DNA from: an uncultured Asticcacaulis sp.
GTDB taxonomy: Bacteria; Pseudomonadota; Alphaproteobacteria; Caulobacterales; Caulobacteraceae
NCBI GenBank assembly: GCA_946480525.1
Contig: CAMLLA010000298.1
Coordinates: 1 to 5,129 of the forward strand
Length of the DNA stretch: 5,129 nucleotides
Direction: 5' to 3'
Positions 1 to 5,129 of this stretch are shown here, piece by piece. The stretch's first letter is position 1. Every line of letters begins with the position of its first letter. The notes under the pieces are model-generated. The model saw only the letters and a program-made list of their open reading frames with translations. It did not search any database and was not told the origin of the DNA. Both the position numbers and the translations under genes were made by a program.

Positions 1-446
1 GCCTCGGGCTTTTGTTCATCGCCGCGATGGGTTTCCTGGGCGTTGCCGTTGGCTCGGTGATCAAGGACCCGTCGGTGTGGAGCATGCTCCTGTCCTTTGG
101 CATCCTTGTCATCAGCTGGCTGATGGTCATGATCGGCGTCATGCTGTGGCGTGCCTTCTGCGAATTCTACATGGCTGTGCTCAGCATCGCCGACGATCTG
201 CGCGTTCTGCGCCAGTATCAGGAAAAGCTGGAACCGGCGCCGGCGTCGCGGCCGCAATCGCAATATATCGCGCCCGAGCCCCAGATGGCTCCCCAGCCGA
301 CGCCAACCGTCCAGCCGGCGGCGTCGCGTCCCGATCCCCTGCGTTTCGAAGTGCCGTCGTCTGAACCGCCCGCAAGCGTAGAGCCGGAAACCGGCAATAT
401 CCTGGAAGACCCATTCTTCCGCCCGCGCTTCGGCAAGGCGGAATAG
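1..446 (+). CDS. DUF4282-like small membrane protein, 5'-truncated
   Basis: Partial gene. The frame is open at the left edge (first whole codon at base 3) and stops with TAG at 444-446, leaving about 147 visible residues. A TTG at 12 and an ATG at 27 could be read as starts, but neither has a Shine-Dalgarno sequence and both fall inside a hydrophobic helix, so the true start is probably upstream, perhaps 20-30 codons. The visible part has two predicted membrane helices separated by a short loop (KDPSVW). They are followed by a conserved-looking juxtamembrane stretch (WRAFCEFYMAVLSIADDLRVLR), which resembles the end of the DUF4282 domain, where a helix leads into an 'E...vlfrI.edLr.ir' motif. 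From about residue 75 onward the protein is a Pro/Gln/Ala-rich, probably disordered cytoplasmic tail. The family has no established function. The gene converges on the GH10 gene with only 4 bp between the stop codons. Family assignment is from remembered motif similarity, so moderate confidence; that it is a real membrane-protein gene is more certain. Confidence 0.72.
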   Translation, partial: LGLLFIAAMGFLGVAVGSVIKDPSVWSMLLSFGILVISWLMVMIGVMLWRAFCEFYMAVLSIADDLRVLRQYQEKLEPAPASRPQSQYIAPEPQMAPQPTPTVQPAASRPDPLRFEVPSSEPPASVEPETGNILEDPFFRPRFGKAE

Positions 447-450
447 GTCG

Positions 451-1494
451 CTATTTCAGGATTTTGGCGAGGGCCGCGGTCAGCGGCTTTGGTCTTCCCA
501 GCTTGTCGAACAGCAAAGGCTCGTCGCGGCCATTGGTTTCGCGCGGGGCATTGATCCACGAATCGGAATCCCGCAAGCCCCAGAAGGTCAGGCCGTATTG
601 CTGGCTGGCCGGGATGGCCTTGTAGGCGGTGACGATCTCTTCCAGCGCGCGGATCTGGTCAAGACGCGGTTCGGCCATGCTGCCGAGCTTGTAGTCCGAG
701 ATGGCGATATCGACTTCAGAGACATGGACCTTAAGGCCCAGTGAGGCGATATCGCGGATGGCTTCGGTGATCAGGCCGGGCTTGATGTCGGCGGAAATGT
801 GGGTCTGGGTACCGATGCCGGAGATCGGCGCGCCGGATTTCAGCAAGGTTTCGACCAGCTTCAGCAGGGTTTTCCGTTTCGCCGGCCGGTGTTCGAGATG
901 GTACTCGTTGACGAACAGCACGGCTGAGGGATCGGCTTCATGGGCGGCGGCAAAGGCCAGGCCGATATAGTCGTCGCCCAGCACCTGGCGCCACAGGCAG
1001 TCGCGCAGGCCTTCGCCTTCGAACGTGATGGGCTCGTTGACCACGTCCCAGCCGGTGGCGATGCTTTGAAACCGCGTTATGACCGCCTTGATATAGTCTG
1101 CATAGAAGGCCAGGAAATCGTCACGATTGCCTTTGCGCTTCTGGAACGGTTCGCCGTCCTGCTCGTACCAGACCAGGGTGTGACCGTGGACTTTCATGCC
1201 GTTGTCGCGGGCGAAGGCGATCAGCCGGTCCGCACGGTCGAACTGCAACGTGCCGTCGGGCTTCAGCACGTATTCCATCTTGCTTTCCCACTCGGCCGTC
1301 AGGCGTGAAAAGTGGGTGGTCGCCAGCTTCGTCCATTCGGGATCGTCGAGTTGCAGGTCGCGTACGGCCACGCCCAAGGGCGTAGCCAGCAGTGATTTCA
1401 ACGGCGGAATGGAGATATAGTCCTGTTTCGCACAGGCCGGGGCGGCGAGAAGCGCGGACGCGCCCGCGATCAGGTTTCGCCGCGAAAGCTTCAT
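451..1494 (-). CDS. GH10 glycoside hydrolase (endo-1,4-beta-xylanase family), Tat-type signal peptide
   Basis: A 347-residue protein expected to hydrolyse beta-1,4-xylosidic bonds of xylan-like polysaccharides with retention of configuration. The N-terminus (SRRNLIAG, then an Ala/Leu-rich stretch) resembles a twin-arginine signal. Cleavage after A-C-A at about residue 22 is plausible; Cys21 makes a lipoprotein possible, but the lipobox is poor. GH10 landmarks appear in order: substrate-binding segment 66-75, HGHTLVW 103-109, WDVVNEP 149-155 with acid/base Glu154, GTQTH 228-232, VSEVDI 258-263 with nucleophile Glu260, and TFWGL 302-306 with the -1 subsite Trp305. It is a single catalytic domain without a carbohydrate-binding module. 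Start choice: the ATG at 1494 begins the signal peptide exactly and lies one base after the fliJ stop (TAA-T-ATG). A longer reading from 1554 would overlap fliJ and put about 20 non-signal residues in front. No good Shine-Dalgarno is visible, so translation probably depends on coupling to fliJ. Two usual GH10 glycone-site residues look replaced (see findings), so the exact substrate is uncertain. Confidence 0.92.
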   Translation of the reverse strand: MKLSRRNLIAGASALLAAPACAKQDYISIPPLKSLLATPLGVAVRDLQLDDPEWTKLATTHFSRLTAEWESKMEYVLKPDGTLQFDRADRLIAFARDNGMKVHGHTLVWYEQDGEPFQKRKGNRDDFLAFYADYIKAVITRFQSIATGWDVVNEPITFEGEGLRDCLWRQVLGDDYIGLAFAAAHEADPSAVLFVNEYHLEHRPAKRKTLLKLVETLLKSGAPISGIGTQTHISADIKPGLITEAIRDIASLGLKVHVSEVDIAISDYKLGSMAEPRLDQIRALEEIVTAYKAIPASQQYGLTFWGLRDSDSWINAPRETNGRDEPLLFDKLGRPKPLTAALAKILK

Positions 1495-1495
1495 A

Positions 1496-1933
1496 TTATC
1501 CGGCGCGGCGCTGGACCTTGGCGGCATTGCCGGCGATGCGCAGGGCGGCTTCATCGAGCATGGCGTCCTCGACGCGCTTGGCGGCGGCGATCTGCTTCAG
1601 CTTGGTGACTTCGGCGACGTGCTCGAACTTCTTGAGGTCTTCGAAGGCGTTGCTCAAACTATCGCGGATGCCGGCTTCTTCCTGCGAGATCAGGTCCAGT
1701 TCGGCGACGGCCGTGTCGCGGCGGAACTTGAAGCCGTGCTTATAGGCGCCAAGGCCGTGAGACAGGTTTGCGTCTTGTGAGGCGCGCACGCATTCCAGTT
1801 CGAATTCGGCATCGAGTGTGGCAATGCGCATTTCGATATGGGTACGGCGGGTGACGACCTCGGCGAGGCGTTTCTGCAGGGTCTCGACTTCAAAGGTAGA
1901 CAGGCGGATAAGCGACTTTGCCCACTTGGTCAT
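1496..1933 (-). CDS. fliJ: Flagellar export protein FliJ
   Basis: A 145-residue, highly charged, mostly helical protein matching FliJ in size and in its N-terminal pattern (KWAKSLIRLSTFEVETLQKRLAE), followed by long heptad-like helices at about residues 12-55 and 75-135 that form the antiparallel coiled coil. FliJ is the stalk-like subunit that inserts into the FliI hexamer, contacts the export gate protein FlhA and recycles export chaperones on the cytoplasmic side of the flagellar basal body. Start: the ATG at 1933 has a GAAGGG Shine-Dalgarno 7 nt upstream. A TTG at 1960 would add nine residues but has no such support. It lies 92 nt downstream of fliI on the same strand and 1 nt upstream of the GH10 gene. 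FliJ sequences diverge strongly, so the call rests on the N-terminal pattern, the coiled-coil character and the position next to fliI, which together are convincing. Confidence 0.92.
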   Translation of the reverse strand: MTKWAKSLIRLSTFEVETLQKRLAEVVTRRTHIEMRIATLDAEFELECVRASQDANLSHGLGAYKHGFKFRRDTAVAELDLISQEEAGIRDSLSNAFEDLKKFEHVAEVTKLKQIAAAKRVEDAMLDEAALRIAGNAAKVQRRAG

Positions 1934-1940
1934 GACAGTA

Positions 1941-1946
1941 CCCTTC
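1941..1946 (-). promoter_or_regulatory. fliJ ribosome binding site
   Basis: On the minus strand GAAGGG lies 7 nt before the ATG at 1933. It decides between that ATG and the upstream TTG at 1960. An A-rich stretch (1947-1953) just 5' of it should keep the site single-stranded below the hairpin at 1954-1969. Confidence 0.7.
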
Positions 1947-1953
1947 GTTTTTT

Positions 1954-2031
1954 CGCGCAAATGTGCGCGGCGGGCGGTCGCCCTTGCCGAATGCTAGGCA
2001 TTCGGAACTTCGTTAATCCTGGCGATCAGGA
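1954..2031 (-). repeat. Cluster of short inverted repeats in the fliI-fliJ spacer
   Basis: Four inverted repeats fill this short spacer: 2017-2031 (5-bp arms TCCTG/CAGGA, spanning the fliI stop codon), 1987-2005 (perfect 8-bp arms CCGAATGC/GCATTCGG, 3-nt loop), 1972-1983 (GGGC/GCCC around a tetraloop) and 1954-1969 (perfect 6-bp arms CGCGCA/TGCGCG, 4-nt loop). None is followed by a U-tract on the minus strand; the last is followed by an A-tract. They are therefore not classical intrinsic terminators. They could act as mRNA stabilisers, processing sites or partial attenuators between fliI and fliJ. The repeats are directly visible; a function is inferred. Confidence 0.6.
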
Positions 2032-3357
2032 CTGACTTAAAATTTGACCCAAAAGTGTAAAGGACTCGTCAAGAGGTGTGTATTCGTCCTTGCCCTGGCG
2101 CAGGAAATCTTCGACCGCAGGGTTAAGGATTATGGCGCGGTCGACGTCGGGATCGGCGCCCTGGCGATACGCACCGATGCGGATCAGTTCTTCCATGTTT
2201 GTGTAGCTTGATAACACCTTGCGCGCCTGGCGGACGATCTCGCGTTCCGGGATGGTCTGGCAGTCGGGCATGGTCCGGCTGATGCTTTTGAGTACGTCGA
2301 TCGCCGGGAAGCGGCCGCGTTCGGCAATGCCCCGGCTCATGACGATGTGACCGTCCAGAATACCGCGCACGGCGTCGGCGATCGGCTCATTGTGGTCGTC
2401 GCCGTCGACCAGAACGGTGAACAGACCGGTGATCGGCCCGGTGCGCGTGCCATCGGACAGGATCGGGCCAGGCCCGGCGCGCTCCAGCAGCTTGGGCAGT
2501 TCGGCAAAGCAGGTCGGGGTATAGCCCTTGGTCGTCGGCGGCTCACCCGTCGCCAGCCCGATTTCGCGCTGGGCCATCGCAAAGCGCGTCACCGAGTCCA
2601 TCAGGCACAGGACTTCCAGACCCTGGTCGCGCAGATATTCCGATAGCGCCAATGTCATATAGGCCGCCTGCCGCCGCTTCAGCGCCGGCTCGTCCGAGGT
2701 GGCGACGACGACGATGGCGCGCCTGAGGCCTTCGGGGCCAAGCGTCTCTTCGATGAACTCGCGCACTTCGCGGCCCCGCTCGCCGATCAGGCCGACGACA
2801 ACCGCATCGCAGGTGGCTTCACGCGCCAGCATGGACAGGAGGACCGACTTGCCGACGCCCGAGCCGGCGAAGACGCCGAGACGCTGGCCGCGACAGCAGG
2901 TGGTGAAGACGTCCATGGCACGGACGCCGAGATTGAGACGCTCACCGACCTTCTGGCGCGAATGGGCAGACGGCGGCGACGCCTTGAGCAGGTAGCCTTC
3001 GGGACCCTGTGGCAGGGGACCCAGGCCGTCGATCGGATTGCCGAAACTGTCGACGATGCGGCCCAGCCAGGCGGTTGTTGGGTGAACCTTGGCGCCTTCG
3101 GAGGAGATACGGATTTCGGCGCCCGGCGTGATGCCTTCGACCGGCCCGAAGGGCATCATCAACGCCCGGTCCTCGCGGAAACCGACGACTTCGACGGGCA
3201 GGGGCGTGTCGTGGCGGCGGATGATCTCGCAGCGTGCGCCGACCTGCATGTAGCTGAGGCCGCCCTTGGCTTCGATCAGCAGGCCGTTGACCACGGCGAC
3301 CCGACCGAAGACGCGCACCGGGTCGATATTGCGGGCAAGATGCACCAGTTGTTCCAT
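2026..3357 (-). CDS. fliI: Flagellum-specific ATP synthase FliI (type III export ATPase)
   Basis: A complete 443-residue ATPase of the flagellar type III secretion apparatus. It forms a hexamer below the export gate, and ATP hydrolysis helps unload substrates from chaperones and initiate export. Visible features: an N-terminal beta-barrel domain (about residues 15-90), the Walker A P-loop AGSGVGKS at 164-171 with Lys170, the GERGREV segment at 192-198 with catalytic Glu193, the Walker B strand LEVLCLMD ending at Asp254, and directly after it the family signature [20 protein letters not shown] (255-274). [20 protein letters not shown] and the C-terminal helical domain follow. GKSV in the P-loop, the FliI-type N-terminus and the adjacent fliJ set it apart from F1 beta and from virulence-type secretion ATPases. 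The ATG at 3357 gives the normal family length; no Shine-Dalgarno precedes it, which fits a leaderless or very short leader (see promoter entry). No key residue is missing. Confidence 0.98.
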   Translation of the reverse strand: MEQLVHLARNIDPVRVFGRVAVVNGLLIEAKGGLSYMQVGARCEIIRRHDTPLPVEVVGFREDRALMMPFGPVEGITPGAEIRISSEGAKVHPTTAWLGRIVDSFGNPIDGLGPLPQGPEGYLLKASPPSAHSRQKVGERLNLGVRAMDVFTTCCRGQRLGVFAGSGVGKSVLLSMLAREATCDAVVVGLIGERGREVREFIEETLGPEGLRRAIVVVATSDEPALKRRQAAYMTLALSEYLRDQGLEVLCLMDSVTRFAMAQREIGLATGEPPTTKGYTPTCFAELPKLLERAGPGPILSDGTRTGPITGLFTVLVDGDDHNEPIADAVRGILDGHIVMSRGIAERGRFPAIDVLKSISRTMPDCQTIPEREIVRQARKVLSSYTNMEELIRIGAYRQGADPDVDRAIILNPAVEDFLRQGKDEYTPLDESFTLLGQILSQS

Positions 3358-3397
3358 GGGAGACAGTATGGTGAACCATGTCTTAAGATTGGTTAAC
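3358..3397 (-). promoter_or_regulatory. Putative CtrA-type promoter of fliI
   Basis: Reading toward fliI, the minus strand carries GTTAACC (3397-3391), then AATC, then TTAAG (3386-3382), so two TTAA half-sites are separated by 6 nt. The CtrA recognition sequence of Caulobacterales is TTAA-N7-TTAA, and early (class II) flagellar genes are commonly controlled by CtrA, so this is a near match with a spacer one base short. Further downstream CATACT (3370-3365) resembles a -10 hexamer; a transcript starting about 7 nt after it would begin at or just before the fliI ATG. The half-sites are seen; CtrA control and the start site are inferred. Confidence 0.5.
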
Positions 3398-3409
3398 GAA
3401 GCGCTGTTT

Positions 3410-3596
3410 CTCCTCCCTGTGCTGAAGGCATGGGGAGGGGGACCGCAAGCGTAGCGCAGCGGTGGTGGGGCCTGCCACCTGACTTGCGCTTGCCGGGACT
3501 ATATCCCGGCTGCGCTCACCCCCACCGTCATCTTCGCTTACGCTCGATGCCACCTCCCCAGCCTCGCCGGCAGGCAAGCTTCGCAACAGGGAGGAG
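3410..3596. repeat. Nested palindromic intergenic element (~187 bp)
   Basis: A non-coding element bounded by perfect 11-bp inverted arms, CTCCTCCCTGT at 3410-3420 and its complement at 3586-3596. Further paired arms lie inside: TGGGGAGG 3431-3438 with 3553-3560, GGTGGGG 3464-3470 with 3520-3526, and a central perfect 7-bp hairpin GCCGGGA/TCCCGGC at 3492-3498/3504-3510 with loop CTATA. The segments GCAAGCGTAGCG (plus strand, from 3445) and CGAGCGTAAGCG (minus strand, from 3547) are also near copies in inverted orientation. The style recalls GC-rich palindromic intergenic repeats known to be dispersed in alphaproteobacterial genomes. No clear target-site duplication and no transposase are present. 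Because it separates the phospholipase gene from fliI, it could also limit read-through, but no U-tract follows any stem. Confidence 0.7.
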
Positions 3597-3602
3597 GGAG
3601 TT

Positions 3603-5129
3603 CTAAAACTTCGGCAGGCGCATTTCCGGTTTTGCGGCGGGCACAGGCTGTGCGACAGCGGCCATGGCCGGGTCGCTGATACCGTGCGCGCCGGTTTCCA
3701 CGCGTCCAGCGAAGCGGCGCTCGAAACCGTCGCCGCGCACGGTGACGTCATACCAGTGGCCTTGCTTGGCCAGGTCGAACATCTCCTTGCGCGAAGCACC
3801 GGCGGCGAGCGTGACCGTCTTTATGCCCTGGCCATAGACTTCGGCATCGACAGTCAGGGTGGCAGGTGTTGAACGGCGATTGCGCATCTGGACGGTAAGC
3901 GCAACAGGCGTCGTGGTGGCTGTCACTTCGATGCTTGCGGTTTCCGCCGTACCGACAAAGGCGCGGTGGAAGCCATTCGGCGCCAGCACCCACAGGTCGT
4001 GGCGCGAGCCGGCAAAGCTATCGCTCAAGGATTTGCCGGCCTCGACCGTATAACGGCGCGGAATGGCCTCCAGGTTCAGCTTGTCATAGACGTGGAAGAC
4101 CGCCCCGGCTGTGCCAGTATTGACGAAGGTCAGCGCGATGCCGCCGGCCGTGACCGCCGCCTTGACGTCGAGCGCATAGGGCAGGGCGCGTGACGGACGC
4201 GAGCCTTTTTCCTGCACCAGCGGCTCGGGCTTTGCTGGCGGTTCGATCCGCTTGCGGTGGATCTGCGCCAGGACCGCCTTTTCCGAACCTGACGCGTCGG
4301 GCAGGCCGGGGAAGGCCGGATCTTCGACGTGGCTGAAATCGAATGCCGAGGTCAGGTCGCCGCAGACCGCGCGGTGCCATGGGCTGATCGCGGGGACGGT
4401 AACGCCGAAGCGCTTTTCCAGGAACTGCCCGACCGAGGTGTGGTCGAAGACCTGCGATGTCACCCAGCCGCCTTTCGACCACGGCGAGACGACATACATC
4501 GGCACGCGCGCGCTCAGGCCCCACGGGCGGACCGTGCCGCTGATCGTGTCGGACGGATCGAGGAACTTGCGCTGCGGATCCGAGAAGTAGAAACCTTTCA
4601 GGTCGACCGTCGACTTGCCCATCAAGGTGCCGTCGGCCGCATAGGAGGGCGGCGCTGACGGCGGCAGGTGGTCGAACAGGCCGTCGTTTTCGTCAAATGT
4701 CTGGAAGAAGACGGTCGAGCCCCAGACATCCGGGTTGGCGGTCAGGGCATTGAGGATGCCGGCGGTGAATTCTGCGCCCTGCAACGGCGTCGAAGCCGAC
4801 GGGTGCTCGGACCATTCCTTGTTCGGCAGGATCCACGATACGGCCGGCAGGGTGCCGTCCGTCACGTGCTCGGCAAACTGTTCCAGCGACCAGTGGCTCA
4901 TGCCCTTTTCATAGAGCGGCGAACCCGGCTTGGCGTTGCGGAAGCTCTCGAACGCCAGGCCGCCATGCATGGCGCCGGTCCAGTTGTCGTTCGGGTCCTG
5001 GTAGATGCGCCATGACACGCCGGCGTTTTCCAGCACGTCGGGAAGCGTCAGCCACGGGAAGGCCGAGCCCTGATACTGATAGCCGGGCTCGGGCAGAGCG
5101 ACAAAGGAGTGGTGCAGCACGAGCGTGAC
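3603..5129 (-). CDS. Phosphocholine-specific phospholipase C, C-terminal part (5'-truncated)
   Basis: The gene runs off the right edge; about 508 C-terminal residues are visible, whereas the family is usually near 700, so roughly the first 200 residues, normally including a Tat signal, are missing. These secreted or periplasmic enzymes (PlcH/PlcN type, in the acid-phosphatase-like phosphoesterase family) release phosphocholine from phosphatidylcholine and often sphingomyelin. Visible signatures (residues of the fragment): SWILPNKEWSEHPSAS about 98-113, FDENDGLFDHLPP about 145-157, RVPMYVVSPWSKGGWVTSQVFDHTS about 208-232 and HRAVCGDLTSAFDF about 252-265. The Asp/Glu/His clusters in these belong to the metal-dependent active site. 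After a Pro/Lys-rich linker come two beta-rich repeats typical of the PLC C-terminal domain (about 313-393 and 397-476), then a short tail. The GTG at 5118-5120 is only an internal Val. It ends with TAG at 3603, 245 bp upstream of fliI, with the palindromic element between them. No frameshift is seen. Confidence 0.95.
   Translation of the reverse strand, partial: VTLVLHHSFVALPEPGYQYQGSAFPWLTLPDVLENAGVSWRIYQDPNDNWTGAMHGGLAFESFRNAKPGSPLYEKGMSHWSLEQFAEHVTDGTLPAVSWILPNKEWSEHPSASTPLQGAEFTAGILNALTANPDVWGSTVFFQTFDENDGLFDHLPPSAPPSYAADGTLMGKSTVDLKGFYFSDPQRKFLDPSDTISGTVRPWGLSARVPMYVVSPWSKGGWVTSQVFDHTSVGQFLEKRFGVTVPAISPWHRAVCGDLTSAFDFSHVEDPAFPGLPDASGSEKAVLAQIHRKRIEPPAKPEPLVQEKGSRPSRALPYALDVKAAVTAGGIALTFVNTGTAGAVFHVYDKLNLEAIPRRYTVEAGKSLSDSFAGSRHDLWVLAPNGFHRAFVGTAETASIEVTATTTPVALTVQMRNRRSTPATLTVDAEVYGQGIKTVTLAAGASRKEMFDLAKQGHWYDVTVRGDGFERRFAGRVETGAHGISDPAMAAVAQPVPAAKPEMRLPKF

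Noticed and set aside
940..1308. Plus-strand open frame opposite the GH10 gene
   Set aside because: It is a shadow on the strand opposite a clearly recognised gene, and its translation shows no recognisable domain.
1495..1554. Longer GH10 reading starting at 1554 (20 extra residues)
   Set aside because: It would overlap the fliJ C-terminus by about 60 nt and bury the Tat-like signal peptide behind unrelated residues. The ATG at 1494 starts exactly at the signal peptide.
1934..1960. Longer fliJ reading from a TTG at 1960
   Set aside because: It has no Shine-Dalgarno, while the ATG at 1933 has GAAGGG 7 nt upstream and yields the usual FliJ N-terminus.
1954..1969. Hairpin next to a T/A run as an intrinsic terminator
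   Set aside because: On the minus strand, the direction of transcription here, the run is A rather than U after the stem. On the plus strand the T run precedes the stem. Neither fits an intrinsic terminator.
2962..3396. Plus-strand open frame opposite the fliI 5' end
   Set aside because: It lies antisense to conserved fliI sequence and runs through the fliI promoter region; its openness is explained by high-GC codon bias.
3492..3510. Central hairpin of the palindrome as a terminator of the phospholipase gene
   Set aside because: The stem is strong, but no U-tract follows on either strand. It is better explained as the core of the repeat element, though weak termination cannot be excluded.
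3383..3799. Minus-strand open frame spanning the intergenic palindrome and the phospholipase 3' end
   Set aside because: It is out of frame with the recognised phospholipase domain it overlaps, and the rest is the palindromic repeat. The translation is low-complexity Ser/Arg/Ala-rich with no recognisable family.
4668..5015. Plus-strand open frame opposite the phospholipase gene
   Set aside because: It is antisense to the conserved catalytic region of the phospholipase and shows no independent domain or start signal.

Overview
The window is GC-rich and almost entirely coding. It looks like chromosome of a motile alphaproteobacterium, most likely of the Caulobacterales (Caulobacter/Asticcacaulis-like). 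This is inferred from the alphaproteobacterial FliI/FliJ sequences, a CtrA-like TTAA-spacer-TTAA motif upstream of fliI, and Tat-type secreted hydrolases. No taxonomic search was possible.

Layout: (i) 1-446, plus strand: the 3' part of a small membrane protein resembling the DUF4282 family, with a proline-rich tail. (ii) 451-3357, minus strand: a compact cluster transcribed fliI -> fliJ -> GH10 glycoside hydrolase. fliI encodes the flagellar type III export ATPase. fliJ encodes its coiled-coil stalk/chaperone partner. The third gene encodes a complete GH10 (endo-xylanase family) enzyme with a Tat-like signal peptide; it starts one base after the fliJ stop codon. (iii) 3358-3602: a 245-bp intergenic stretch holding the putative CtrA-type fliI promoter and a ~190-bp nested palindromic element that looks like a dispersed intergenic repeat. 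(iv) 3603-5129, minus strand: the C-terminal ~508 residues of a phosphocholine-specific phospholipase C, whose N-terminus lies beyond the window edge.

FliI and FliJ act together at the base of the flagellar export gate. The hydrolase is not a known flagellar component; its signal peptide points to Tat export to the periplasm or cell surface. Its tight coupling to fliJ is therefore the most unusual arrangement here: a polysaccharide-degrading enzyme apparently co-expressed with flagellar export genes. The 92-nt fliI-fliJ spacer is packed with small inverted repeats and may tune the relative expression of the two genes. I see no RNA gene, CRISPR array, insertion sequence, prophage or defence system, and nothing that amounts to a wholly new multi-gene system.
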